Source: Vibrio quintilis
Lineage (GTDB): Bacteria; Pseudomonadota; Gammaproteobacteria; Enterobacterales; Vibrionaceae
Reading direction: 5' to 3'
Length of the DNA stretch: 64,000 bases
Assembly (NCBI RefSeq): GCF_024529975.1
Contig: NZ_AP024897.1
Span: 2,728,001-2,792,000 of the forward strand
Shown here: positions 38,577 through 48,872 of the stretch, piece after piece
Layout of the letters: the number at the start of each line of letters is the position of its first letter
Numbering within the stretch: position 1 is the first letter of the stretch
Position numbers and translations under genes: made by a program
Notes under the pieces: model-generated
The model's input: only the letters and a program-made list of their open reading frames with translations
Database searches by the model: none
What the model was told of the DNA's origin: nothing

Positions 38577-39476
38577 ATGAATCCAATAAGCGCAAAATTC
38601 ATCCTGGCGGAACGCTTTACTTTCGTCCCTAATAATAATTCATTAACAGACCAAGAGAATGAAGACGAAGTCATCAGATTAGGCACGAATGAAAGCAGGA
38701 TTCTGCTTATGTTGGCTCAACATCCGAATGAAGTGATTCAGCGGAATGAACTTCACGATTTTGTATGGAGAAAACAAGGCTTTGAGGTTGATGATTCCAG
38801 CCTCACACAAGCAATTTCCACCTTAAGAAAAATGCTGAAAGATTCGACAAAGTCACCGCGTTATATCAAAACGGTTCCTAAACGGGGTTATCAGCTTATT
38901 GCTGATGTTCAGCTTATTCCTGAAACTAAGTCTTCACCCGGTGAATCACTGACGACCGAAGAAGAGCAGACGATTGTCCCGGAGGATGTCAGCGTTGCCG
39001 AGCCTTTGCATCTTCAGGATGGGGTTGCAGCTCTTGATAATCCTGAACATATCAATATGGTCTCATCAGGATCACCTGAAGTAACTGAACGACAAAAAAC
39101 AAGCCAGCAGCCAGGGAAAATGGCACTCACGACAAAGCTGGTTCTTTTTCTGGCAGTCATCATTCCACTCATCGCCGTTTTCTATAATGGACCACGGTAT
39201 TCAACTTTCCGGCATCTTGCGGTTGTTAATGGTATTTCGATCAACATGCCTACAAATCATCCGGATTTATCTGCCTGGATTCCTTCAATTGAACAGTGTG
39301 TGAAGAAGTATCAGAAATCACATAAACAACAGATACAACCAAGCCAGATTATCGCAACGGGTGGTCAAGGGAATAAGCTCGTTCTCAATTATATTTATCC
39401 GGTCGAATACAGTGATCACAACATCACGTTAACGATTGGTACAGATCAAGAGGACTCAGCCCAGATATGTCGTTAA
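38577..39476 (+). CDS. toxR: Transmembrane transcriptional activator ToxR
   Basis: 299 residues from ATG 38577; the frame also includes a TTG just before it. The N-terminal OmpR-type winged helix (RLGTNESRILLMLAQHPNEV, DDSSLTQAISTLRKMLKD, TVPKRGYQLIADV) is cytoplasmic. A Pro/Glu-rich linker and one membrane segment (LVLFLAVIIPLIAVFYN, about 188-206) lead to a periplasmic domain with two cysteines (EQCVKKY and the final QICR). ToxR regulates outer-membrane porins and, in pathogens, virulence. toxS overlaps by 10 bases. Confidence 0.95.
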   Translation: MNPISAKFILAERFTFVPNNNSLTDQENEDEVIRLGTNESRILLMLAQHPNEVIQRNELHDFVWRKQGFEVDDSSLTQAISTLRKMLKDSTKSPRYIKTVPKRGYQLIADVQLIPETKSSPGESLTTEEEQTIVPEDVSVAEPLHLQDGVAALDNPEHINMVSSGSPEVTERQKTSQQPGKMALTTKLVLFLAVIIPLIAVFYNGPRYSTFRHLAVVNGISINMPTNHPDLSAWIPSIEQCVKKYQKSHKQQIQPSQIIATGGQGNKLVLNYIYPVEYSDHNITLTIGTDQEDSAQICR

Positions 39477-39997
39477 ATAAAATCAACTTACGAGTTGCTA
39501 CGATGATTCTGTTTATTTCCGCTTTATTTAGTATTTGGCTGTACTGGGGAAGTGATTTAAAGCTCAAGCAACTTCTGATATCCAGAGAATGGCAATCTAA
39601 AATTGTCAGGCTAATTGAACATTCAAATAAAGAATCTGCTGTCGGACCATTAAGACGTGTCGATGTCACCTCAAATGTGAAGTATTTACCGAATGGCACT
39701 TATATCCGGGTATCTGTTGTACAGCTGTATGCAGGTAAAAGTCTGCCGGAAAGCACGATTGATATTTCCGAGTCCGGAGACTGGAAGCTGAGTGAAAACT
39801 ACCTGTTGCTTTCTCCGACTGAATTTAAAGATGTCTCTGATAGCCAAAGTAAAGACTTTACTCCGGAACAACTGAACCTTATCAAACAGTTTTTCAAGAT
39901 GGATGCCCAGCAGAGTAAGCGTATTGATGTCATCAACAAAAACACGTTGTTACTTGCCAACCTGAATCACGATTCAACCATATTATTTACTAACTGA
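39467..39997 (+). CDS. toxS: ToxR-stabilising protein ToxS
   Basis: A 176-residue protein with one N-terminal membrane anchor (VATMILFISALFSIWLYWG) and a periplasmic domain, matching ToxS in length and position. It binds the periplasmic domain of ToxR, protects it from proteolysis and takes part in bile sensing. Its ATG lies inside the last codons of toxR, indicating translational coupling. Confidence 0.94.
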   Translation: MSLNKINLRVATMILFISALFSIWLYWGSDLKLKQLLISREWQSKIVRLIEHSNKESAVGPLRRVDVTSNVKYLPNGTYIRVSVVQLYAGKSLPESTIDISESGDWKLSENYLLLSPTEFKDVSDSQSKDFTPEQLNLIKQFFKMDAQQSKRIDVINKNTLLLANLNHDSTILFTN

Positions 39998-40011
39998 ATC
40001 ATATCTTTTTC

Positions 40012-40039
40012 AGCGAAGACACAATCATGTGTCTTCGCT
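40012..40039. terminator. Hairpin between toxS and yfcE
   Basis: A perfect 12-bp stem AGCGAAGACACA-ATCA-TGTGTCTTCGCT lies in the gap between the convergent toxS and yfcE genes. No strong T-run follows on either strand. Confidence 0.55.
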
Positions 40040-40068
40040 GACTTGCCTGAATAAGACCTTGACGTATC

Positions 40069-40620
40069 TTATACCCCAAGACAAACCGTCCCGACATCGT
40101 CGCCGTCCAGACTCAGAACTTTCAGGCAATCTGACTCATAAAGACCATAACCCGGAGGGAAACCCTCCCGGGGAAAGGTAACCGATCCGGGATTAAACCA
40201 ATAATACTCACCGCACGACTGTGCAACAGGGATATGAGTATGCCCGTGAATCAGAACATCACCTTTGGCAAGGGGCGGTAAATTTGCCTGGTTATAAATA
40301 TGACCATGGGTCAAAAATAACCGCTGACCACTTTCAAGCATGACCCAGGAAAAGTCACTCATCATCGGAAAATCTAACAGCATTTGGTCCACTTCACTGT
40401 CACAGTTTCCCCGAACCGCAATAATCTCTTTTGCATATGGATTCAGAATTTCTGCAACCTGCGCCGGAAAATATCCGTCCGGGAGCGGATTTCTGGGCCC
40501 ATGATTCAGTAAATCCCCCAGCAGTATCAGTCCTTCTGCACCGGAAGACTGATATAGCTCAATCACTTTTTCTGCCGCAGGTAACGAACCATGTATATCT
40601 GATGCAAACATCAGCTTCAT
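40069..40620 (-). CDS. yfcE: Phosphodiesterase YfcE
   Basis: 183 residues from ATG 40618-40620, which follows GGGAGA; an upstream non-ATG extension is unlikely. Metallophosphatase motifs are present: MFASDIHGSLPAA, LLGDLLNHGPRN, VRGNCDSE and THGHIY with VLIHGHTHIPV. E. coli YfcE is a manganese-dependent phosphodiesterase on artificial substrates; the physiological target is unknown. It lies 33 bases after the CBS gene and may be the last gene of that operon. Confidence 0.92.
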   Translation of the reverse strand: MKLMFASDIHGSLPAAEKVIELYQSSGAEGLILLGDLLNHGPRNPLPDGYFPAQVAEILNPYAKEIIAVRGNCDSEVDQMLLDFPMMSDFSWVMLESGQRLFLTHGHIYNQANLPPLAKGDVLIHGHTHIPVAQSCGEYYWFNPGSVTFPREGFPPGYGLYESDCLKVLSLDGDDVGTVCLGV

Positions 40621-40653
40621 CAATATCTCCCAATATAACTGAATCAAAAAAAG

Positions 40654-41061
40654 TTATTCTGTATCACTCAATAAGCCATTCACAACCATATTGTTATAAC
40701 TGACCATACCAATGACCTGACCATTTTCTATCACAGGAGCCCGGCTGATCCCAAAACGTTCAAAAAGACGGGCACAGTTTTTCACTTTCATCTCAGGTTC
40801 AACACCTAATGCAGGCTTGGTCATAATTTCATAAATATTGGTTCTTTCTAAGGAACGATTATTCGCCAACACTTTTTTAGCAATATCATTCATTAATACA
40901 ATGCCAAATTCATCATCATCATGTCGTTTCGCGACTATCAGTGCTTTTATTTGTTTCTCTTTAGCAAGCTGAATGGCTTCATAAACGGTTGTCAAACCAT
41001 CCACAACCGCATAAGTATTTGCCATGACATCCCGGACTTTAACGCGATCATATTGACTCAT
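40654..41061 (-). CDS. CBS-domain pair protein
   Basis: A 135-residue protein consisting of two CBS motifs only (MANTYAVVDGLTTVYEAIQL ... FGIVLMNDIAKKVLAN, and MTKPALGVEPEMKVKNCARL ... GMVSYNNMVVNGLL). Such stand-alone pairs bind adenine nucleotides and regulate partner proteins. It overlaps the P-II-like gene by four bases (ATGA) in a DUF1538-DUF1538-P-II-CBS operon, so it probably senses energy state for the DUF1538 membrane proteins. Confidence 0.85.
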   Translation of the reverse strand: MSQYDRVKVRDVMANTYAVVDGLTTVYEAIQLAKEKQIKALIVAKRHDDDEFGIVLMNDIAKKVLANNRSLERTNIYEIMTKPALGVEPEMKVKNCARLFERFGISRAPVIENGQVIGMVSYNNMVVNGLLSDTE

Positions 41062-41408
41062 AGTTCATCCTCAACATACTTCGTTAGTGTTTCAACCTGA
41101 TGTGATACGCCAACCGCATCTTCAATATCAATCTGAATTGCTATCCCCTGACCTGATTCAGTCTCAAACTCACCAACATCGTTAATCGTTTCAAGTATAT
41201 GTCTCGATAAATGTTCTTCTACAACAAAAATCGCCACATCTTTTTGCACATCAAGAGTGAGACCAAAAAAGGTTTTTTTCTGATTCAACCCTTCTCCTCT
41301 GGCATTATTAATGACAGTAACACCCGTTGCTCCTGCTTGCCTGGCAGCATCAACGACCTTTTCTGTTTTACTATCTTCAACAAAAGCAATAATCAATTTA
41401 AAGCGCAT
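41058..41408 (-). CDS. P-II-like signalling protein
   Basis: 116 residues from the ATG at 41406-41408 ([20 protein letters not shown]). The ferredoxin-like P-II pattern is seen: beta1-alpha1 with ARQAGATGVTVINNARGEG, a short T-loop region (LNQKKTFFGLTLD), the DVAIFVVEEHLSRHILETI strand-helix and the C-terminal IQIDIEDAVGV. The T-loop lacks the Tyr used for uridylylation in GlnB. It overlaps the second DUF1538 gene by 11 bases and the CBS gene by four. It likely gates that transporter as GlnK gates AmtB; this is inference. Confidence 0.8.
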   Translation of the reverse strand: MRFKLIIAFVEDSKTEKVVDAARQAGATGVTVINNARGEGLNQKKTFFGLTLDVQKDVAIFVVEEHLSRHILETINDVGEFETESGQGIAIQIDIEDAVGVSHQVETLTKYVEDEL

Positions 41409-42189
41409 CGTCTTTCTCCATACAAGCATTTCTCCGGCTCAGCCATTGCGTTATCTGAGCATACCCCATCACAGAAATTATCGGGAACAGACTCGCAAAT
41501 GCAATGAGACCAAAACCATCAATTAACGGACTTCTTCCCGGCACGGTTGATGCTAAACCTAACCCAAGGGCAGCCACCACAGGCACTGTGACTGTAGATG
41601 TCGTCACACCACCAGAATCATAGGCCAGAGGCACAACGATTTTTGGTGCATAAAATGTCTGAATAACCACAATGACATAGCCGACAATAATATAGTAATG
41701 AATCGGGTCTCCTACGACAATCCGGTAACAGCCCAGCGTAATACCAATCGCAACCCCCAGAGCAACAGCGACCCGAAGACCCGTGACACTAATCGCCCCT
41801 GCCGAAACCTGATTCGCTTTGATAGCAACGGCCAGCAAGGATGGTTCTGCAATCGTGGTACTGAACCCAATACAGAATGCAAACAGATAGACCCAATAAT
41901 AATTCAGCCAGTGATAGGGCTCACTGACAATCTGTACGGATGATAAAAAGGAAGGCGCAGTTAGCTGCTTAGCCATCATTTCACCTAAAGGAAATAACGC
42001 TAAATCCAGCCCCATCAGAAAAAGAGCCAACCCGAGAATCACATATCCAAACCCAAGTAAAACATGCGATAACCGGCTCACTGGCTTACGCAGAATGACA
42101 TACTGAAAGACAAATAAGATACTCGCAATCGGCAAGACATCCTTGATTGTCGAATAGAGCACCTGAAATAAATGATAAACTTCATTCAT
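41398..42189 (-). CDS. DUF1538 family membrane protein, second copy
   Basis: This 263-residue polytopic protein has about 7 membrane segments and three motifs shared with its upstream neighbour: [33 protein letters not shown] and [20 protein letters not shown], followed by [18 protein letters not shown]. The two genes are paralogues and overlap by four bases, suggesting a heteromeric or fused-like transporter. DUF1538 function is unknown to me. The accompanying P-II-like and CBS genes point to a regulated transporter. Confidence 0.85.
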   Translation of the reverse strand: MNEVYHLFQVLYSTIKDVLPIASILFVFQYVILRKPVSRLSHVLLGFGYVILGLALFLMGLDLALFPLGEMMAKQLTAPSFLSSVQIVSEPYHWLNYYWVYLFAFCIGFSTTIAEPSLLAVAIKANQVSAGAISVTGLRVAVALGVAIGITLGCYRIVVGDPIHYYIIVGYVIVVIQTFYAPKIVVPLAYDSGGVTTSTVTVPVVAALGLGLASTVPGRSPLIDGFGLIAFASLFPIISVMGYAQITQWLSRRNACMEKDDAL

Positions 42190-42920
42190 GCCATCACCAT
42201 CCCAAAAATCATCACAAACATCATGGGCAACAAAGAAGCAAAAGCAATCAGGCCAAAACCATCCAGCATTGGGTTTCGTCCTTTAATTGAAGACGCTAAA
42301 CCGACTCCCAGCGCGGTCACCAGCGGAACTGTAATTGTTGAGGTTGTCACGCCACCTGAGTCATAAGCAATACCGATAATGGTATCCGGGGCAAATAAAG
42401 TCAGGACAACGACACCGATATAGCCTGCAATAATCATTAAATGAATCGGCCATCCTTTCAGGATCCGGAAAACCCCTAATACAATGGCGAAGCCAACCGA
42501 AAGCGCGACTGTTAGCCGTAAACTCACCGCGTAATGTGCCATCGCATCTTTTGATGTACTAATCACGCCACCATTTGCTGCAACCTGAGCAGCTTCCGAA
42601 GCAACAGCCGTTAAAGCCGGTTCCGCAATTGTCGTTCCAAATCCCAGGCAGAATGCAAAAGTTAACAGCCACCATACATTCCCTTTTCGGGCAAATGCCT
42701 GAGCCATACTCTCACCAATAGGAAACAATCCCATTTCCAGTCCGAAAATAAAAAAGGTCAATCCGAGAACAACCAGAATAAGACCGGACAATACAGACAT
42801 CATATCCGGAAGCGGCTTCTGTAAAATCACCAGCTGAAAAAAAGCAATTACCAGAATAATCGGCAGTAAGTCTCTGAAACTTCCCAGCATCACTTTCAGT
42901 AACGCAATCAATGCTTTCAT
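42186..42920 (-). CDS. DUF1538 family membrane protein, first copy
   Basis: A 244-residue polytopic protein, first gene of the operon, with the DUF1538 motifs [37 protein letters not shown] and [20 protein letters not shown], then [18 protein letters not shown]. The repeated GTTIAEP and SGGVTTST loops are polar segments inside otherwise hydrophobic sequence, as seen in re-entrant loops of ion or metabolite transporters. It is divergent from yfcH, with 184 bases between. Confidence 0.85.
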   Translation of the reverse strand: MKALIALLKVMLGSFRDLLPIILVIAFFQLVILQKPLPDMMSVLSGLILVVLGLTFFIFGLEMGLFPIGESMAQAFARKGNVWWLLTFAFCLGFGTTIAEPALTAVASEAAQVAANGGVISTSKDAMAHYAVSLRLTVALSVGFAIVLGVFRILKGWPIHLMIIAGYIGVVVLTLFAPDTIIGIAYDSGGVTTSTITVPLVTALGVGLASSIKGRNPMLDGFGLIAFASLLPMMFVMIFGMVMA

Positions 42921-43104
42921 CTTACCCCTCAGCAGAAAATATAACTTTCATCATGACAGACGAATCATATATTCAGTGCTATTTTGTACAGGCAAAGGAT
43001 AAAAACCCAAGATTAATCACAAAAAATGGGGATTGGCTCGTCAACATATGTCATTTATTCTTATATAGATCAATACCCCATCAACGCATACAGGTGAGAT
43101 GAAG

Positions 43105-44019
43105 ATGAGAGTATTAATAACCGGAGGTTCTGGTTTCATAGGCTCTGAGCTGGTCAAGCAAATGGCTGCCCGGGATCATGATATTGTCGTACTGACCCGT
43201 TCAAAAGAAAGAACCGGTCAAAAACTCAATCATTTGAGCACCTACATGATCGAATGTATTGAATCTCTTGATGATTACCATGATCTGAATCCGTTTGATG
43301 CGGTCATCAATCTTGCCGGAGAACCCATCGCTGATAAGCGCTGGACAAAAAAGCAAAAAGAAATTATTTGTCAGAGCCGCTGGGAGATCACTGAAAAAAT
43401 TGTATCACTGTTTCACGCCAGTGCATCTCCGCCCGGTATTTTCATTAGTGCCTCGGCGGTTGGATTCTATGGTGATCAACAAAGTCATCCAATTGATGAA
43501 GAACTCAACGTCTATCACGGAGAATTTTCACATCAGGTCTGTTCTAAATGGGAAGAAATTGCCATGAGAGCCGAGTCTGATTTAACCCGGGTGTGTCTGC
43601 TGAGAACCGGTGTAGTCCTGTCAAAAAATGGCGGCGCACTGCAAAAAATGCTTCCGCCATATCGCTTAGGGCTCGGAGGACCAATCGGCAACGGTCACCA
43701 ATACATTCCATGGATTCATATGAGTGATATGATTCGTGGCATTCTCTTCTTACTTGAAACCAATTATGCACAGGGGCCTTTTAACCTGTGTGCACCGCAT
43801 CCGGTATCCGGTAAAAAATTCAGCCGGGCACTGGCCGGTACATTACACCGGCCGCATTTTCTGTTCATTCCCAAATGGACCATTCAGTTATTAATGGGAG
43901 AAGCATCTGCACTCCTTCTCGACAGCATCCGGGCGAAACCAAAAAAATTAACGGAGCTGGGGTTTGAGTTTCATTTTCCTCATATAGAATCTGCACTCAA
44001 ACAAATCTTACAATCATAA
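43105..44019 (+). CDS. yfcH: TIGR01777-type NAD(P)-binding epimerase-like protein
   Basis: About 304 residues from ATG 43105; AGGTGAG at 43092-43098 is too close to the other ATG at 43099. A Rossmann motif (VLITGGSGFIGSELVKQM), the VINLAGEPIADKRWTKKQKE region and LLRTGVVLSKNGGALQKMLP identify the YfcH/SDR39U1 family. Its substrate is unknown. The adjacent SDR follows 22 bases later, so they are probably cotranscribed. Confidence 0.9.
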   Translation: MRVLITGGSGFIGSELVKQMAARDHDIVVLTRSKERTGQKLNHLSTYMIECIESLDDYHDLNPFDAVINLAGEPIADKRWTKKQKEIICQSRWEITEKIVSLFHASASPPGIFISASAVGFYGDQQSHPIDEELNVYHGEFSHQVCSKWEEIAMRAESDLTRVCLLRTGVVLSKNGGALQKMLPPYRLGLGGPIGNGHQYIPWIHMSDMIRGILFLLETNYAQGPFNLCAPHPVSGKKFSRALAGTLHRPHFLFIPKWTIQLLMGEASALLLDSIRAKPKKLTELGFEFHFPHIESALKQILQS

Positions 44020-44041
44020 ACTGCTCTATTCAGGAGAGACG

Positions 44042-44869
44042 ATGACAAAAAGTATTCTTATCACAGGTTGCTCTTCAGGCATAGGTTACATTACAGCACA
44101 TGCGCTTCACGAACGCGGGTATTTTGTCATTGCATCATGCAGGAAAAAAGAAGATGTCGAACGATTACAGTCTGAGGGGCTTCAATGTATTCAGCTGGAT
44201 GTGACCCAGCCAGATCAGGTTGACAGTGCTATCAGGCAGGTGCTGGAAATGACCAATAATAATCTCTACGCTTTGTTCAATAACGGCGCCTATGGTCTGC
44301 CTGGCGCATTAGAAGATCTACCCACAGCCGCAATAAAAGAGCAGTTTGAGACTAATTTTTTTGGCTGGCATGACTTAACCACAAAGCTTATTCCTCATTT
44401 CAGACAACGCGGTACCGGCAGAATTATTCAAAACAGCTCTGTTCTGGGTTTTGCCGCCATGAAATACCGGGGAGCCTATAATGCTTCCAAATTCGCAATT
44501 GAAGGCTGGACAGATACACTCAGGCTTGAGCTGCAGGAAACAGGTATTTGTGTCAGCTTATTAGAGCCCGGTCCGATTGAAACCCGATTCAGGGATAACG
44601 CGCTGGCTGCTTTTCTCCGTTGGGTCGAACCGGATAAAAGTATTCATGCAACCCGTTATCAGCAGCAGGTAGAGAGACTGAGTAAAGAAAAATCAAACAC
44701 CCCGTATTCGCTTCCTCCGGAAGCTTGCCTGCCCGCGATATTCCACTGCCTGGAAAACGCGTCACCAAAGCTCAGGTACCGAATCACAAGGCCAACTCAG
44801 GTTTTTGCCATTCTGAAACGAATTCTTCCCGGCAGATGGCTTGACACCATTTTGAACAAAGCCGTTTGA
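44042..44869 (+). CDS. Short-chain dehydrogenase/reductase
   Basis: A 275-residue classical SDR with the cofactor motif ITGCSSGIGYITAHAL, LFNNGAYGLPG (NNG variant of NNAG), catalytic serine in IIQNSSVLGFAA and the YxxxK pair in YRGAYNASKFAIEGW. The extended C-terminus and LEPGPIETRFRDN loop suggest a lipid or steroid-like ketone substrate, but this cannot be settled. It follows yfcH with a GGAGAG ribosome site. Confidence 0.88.
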   Translation: MTKSILITGCSSGIGYITAHALHERGYFVIASCRKKEDVERLQSEGLQCIQLDVTQPDQVDSAIRQVLEMTNNNLYALFNNGAYGLPGALEDLPTAAIKEQFETNFFGWHDLTTKLIPHFRQRGTGRIIQNSSVLGFAAMKYRGAYNASKFAIEGWTDTLRLELQETGICVSLLEPGPIETRFRDNALAAFLRWVEPDKSIHATRYQQQVERLSKEKSNTPYSLPPEACLPAIFHCLENASPKLRYRITRPTQVFAILKRILPGRWLDTILNKAV

Positions 44870-44877
44870 ATGCATTT

Positions 44878-45033
44878 TTCATACCTCAAAATGCAGGATT
44901 CAGCGCTTCAGCAACAGGTTCAGTTCAAGGAAAATAACCGAAGGAATGATGACGCCTTTCGAGGTTGTTTGACGCAGAAATGAACCTGTTGATGAACTCC
45001 CGAAGGGCGAGAATTGAGGTCACTTGGGTATAA
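44878..45033. repeat. Palindromic interspersed element with CATACC/GGGTATA ends
   Basis: About 155 bases after the SDR gene begin CATACCTCAA and end TTGAGGTCACTTGGGTATAA, so the ends are inverted relative to each other. Inside, CAACAGGTTCA (44912-44922) and TGAACCTGTTG (44981-44991) form an 11-bp inverted repeat. No coding capacity is evident. Its right end resembles the ends of elements at 46751 and 56261. It looks like a small non-autonomous mobile or REP-like repeat of Vibrio. Confidence 0.55.
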
Positions 45034-45162
45034 TTCAAACCGCCTGAAAATACCCGGGAGGATATGGTTTAAAATAAATTCAGGTCAATGTCATCACTAC
45101 GTCACAATAGGTGATCAGAATCATATATTTAAACGATGTACTGAACGACCCGGAATGATGGA

Positions 45163-45228
45163 ATGAGTTTAAATCAATTAAACTGGCTTAGTATTTTTGT
45201 TGTCCTCATCATCTTAATTACGACCTGA
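45163..45228 (+). CDS. Candidate 21-residue hydrophobic mini-protein
   Basis: ATG at 45163 encodes MSLNQLNWLSIFVVLIILIT plus a final Thr, then TGA at 45226-45228. It is a single membrane-helix peptide, with a 12-bp hairpin 17 bases downstream. The ribosome site is weak (CGGAATGATGG). It could be a small membrane regulator, a leader peptide or chance. It lies in the 562-base gap between the SDR gene and cnoX, which otherwise holds only the palindromic element and the cnoX leader. Confidence 0.3.
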   Translation: MSLNQLNWLSIFVVLIILITT

Positions 45229-45245
45229 GTTTCTGAAATCTCAGT

Positions 45246-45270
45246 GAAAGCCATTTTCAAAATGGCTTTC
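45246..45270 (+). terminator. Hairpin after the candidate mini-protein
   Basis: GAAAGCCATTTT-C-AAAATGGCTTTC is a perfect 12-bp inverted repeat without a clear T-run, so it may be a transcript 3' end or a processing structure. Confidence 0.5.
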
Positions 45271-45431
45271 TGACTGCTTGATATTTACCACACACGCCCA
45301 TATTTACGGTTGAGTATCCTTTCTCAAAGTTGCTGCCCAAGATATCTGGTAAAAATGCAGCAAACTGCATAGGATAAATGCGGAGTAAATCCGGTTACCA
45401 AAAAATCGTGTTGAAATCAGGAAGGTCAAAT

Positions 45432-46289
45432 ATGCAAACGCCATCAAACAGCGTCGAAGTATCTCAACAGAACATAAGAGAAGTACTTGAAAAATCATTA
45501 CAGCATCCTGTTCTATTTTACTTCTGGGCACCGATGGATGAAGCGAGTGCTAACTTTGTTCAGTCACTCCAGGAGTTGGCTCAACAATATCAGGGCGCAT
45601 TTACGCTGGCTTTACTCAATTGCCAGCAGGAACAGAATATTGCAATGCAATTTGGTGTACAAACCATCCCGACCTTTGCTTTATTTTCACAAGGCCAGCC
45701 GGTTGACGGTCTGAGTGGCCCACAGTCTGTCGATGCTGTCAAAACAATGTTGAGTAAGCATCTGCCAAGTCAGGATGAGATGAATCTTATTCAGGCTTCA
45801 GAGCTCATTCAGCAGGAAGAATATTCCCAGGCTTTATCTCTCTTACAGGCTTTAGCCGAAGATTTTCAAAATAAACCTGAAACAAAGCTGGCGCTGGCCC
45901 ACTGCCTGCTGGAAACCAAACAGTTTGATAGTGCAGAAACCGCCCTGCAGCATATCCCGTTAGAATATCAGGATAATTATTACAAAAGCTTAATCGCTAA
46001 ACTGGAACTTCATCAGCAGGCAGCCAACAGCCCTGAACTGATAGCACTTGAAGCCGAATTCAGTAACAATCAGGATAACCCGAAACTGGCCAGCGAACTC
46101 GCGGCTCAATACCATGAAGTCAACCGGGATGAAGAAGCTTTAGAAATCCTCTGGTCTTTCCTGAAATCTGATCTCAATATCCTTGACGGAGATATGAAAA
46201 AAACATTTATGGACATTCTGAGCTCATTGGGACAAGGTCACCCACTGGCCAGTCAGTATCGTCGTCAGTTGTATTCCCTGTTGTACTGA
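45432..46289 (+). CDS. ybbN: Thioredoxin-like co-chaperone CnoX (YbbN)
   Basis: 285 residues from ATG 45432, preceded by AGGAAGG; a longer frame opens at 45378 without support. A thioredoxin fold (LFYFWAPMDEASANFVQSLQ, ALLNCQQEQNIAMQFGVQTI, IPTFALFSQGQPVDGLSGPQ) precedes TPR-like helices ending in QYRRQLYSLLY. E. coli CnoX holds hypochlorite-damaged proteins and passes them to GroEL and DnaK. The active-site region has no cysteine (WAPMDEAS), but the second E. coli-type cysteine (LNCQQEQ) is kept. Confidence 0.92.
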   Translation: MQTPSNSVEVSQQNIREVLEKSLQHPVLFYFWAPMDEASANFVQSLQELAQQYQGAFTLALLNCQQEQNIAMQFGVQTIPTFALFSQGQPVDGLSGPQSVDAVKTMLSKHLPSQDEMNLIQASELIQQEEYSQALSLLQALAEDFQNKPETKLALAHCLLETKQFDSAETALQHIPLEYQDNYYKSLIAKLELHQQAANSPELIALEAEFSNNQDNPKLASELAAQYHEVNRDEEALEILWSFLKSDLNILDGDMKKTFMDILSSLGQGHPLASQYRRQLYSLLY

Positions 46290-46325
46290 TACCGGGAAAA
46301 CAACAAGAAAGGAATGACAACGCCC

Positions 46326-46721
46326 TCAGTTGTCATTCCCCTGTAACTCATCAATAATCGGGCACCGGCTATGTTCATCTCCGGGACATGCCGCAATCCA
46401 TTCCTCCAGATGCGCCTGAATCAGCCGTAATTCTTCGATTTTGTCTTTGACCTGTACCAGCTTTTTTCTGGCTTCATCTTTCACCGATGCACTTTTTCTG
46501 TGAGGATCATGGGCAAAAGTAAGTAATAACTTACATTCATCCAGACTAAAACCGGCCCGCTTGGCCCTGGCAATCAAATGCAAATCATCCACATGAGACT
46601 GATTGTAAATCCGGTACCCATTATGACCACGGCCGGGAGGTGCAAACATCCCCTTATCTTCGTATAAACGAATTGATTTTGGGGTTAAACCAGTCAGTTT
46701 TGCCACGTCACTGATGTTCAC
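46326..46721 (-). CDS. cueR: Cu(I)-responsive MerR-family regulator CueR
   Basis: A 131-residue MerR protein: helix-turn-helix NISDVAKLTGLTPKSIRLYE, dimerisation helix, and the C-terminal copper loop ACPGDEHSRCPIID with the CueR cysteine pair. It activates copper efflux genes, classically copA. No copA lies next to it in this window, so its target is elsewhere. It is transcribed toward ligA, with a palindromic element between. Confidence 0.92.
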   Translation of the reverse strand: MNISDVAKLTGLTPKSIRLYEDKGMFAPPGRGHNGYRIYNQSHVDDLHLIARAKRAGFSLDECKLLLTFAHDPHRKSASVKDEARKKLVQVKDKIEELRLIQAHLEEWIAACPGDEHSRCPIIDELQGNDN

Positions 46722-46750
46722 AAAAGCCTCCCGAATAAAAACAGTTTATC

Positions 46751-46787
46751 TATACCCAGGCAACCTGAAGATGCAGGTTGTTTGGGT

Positions 46788-46790
<3 letters not shown>
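46751..46790. repeat. Short palindromic element with TATACCC/GGGTCTA ends
   Basis: TATACCCAGGCAACCT (46751-46766) and AGGTTGTTTGGGTCTA (46775-46790) form an imperfect 16-bp stem with three mismatches or wobble pairs. The right arm contains the ligA stop codon. The ends resemble those of the elements at 44878-45033 and 56261-56348. It may act as a terminator for ligA. Confidence 0.6.
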
Positions 46791-48821
<2,031 letters not shown>

Positions 48822-48824
48822 TCA

Positions 48825-48850
48825 TGAAAAAGGGCCCGGTTCCGGGCCCT
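48825..48850 (-). terminator. Terminator of zipA
   Basis: On the minus strand AGGGCCCGG-AA-CCGGGCCCT is followed by TTTTTC: a strong GC stem with a T-run, 22 bases past the zipA stop. Confidence 0.9.
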
Positions 48851-48872
48851 GTATTTTACACTGAATATGGCT

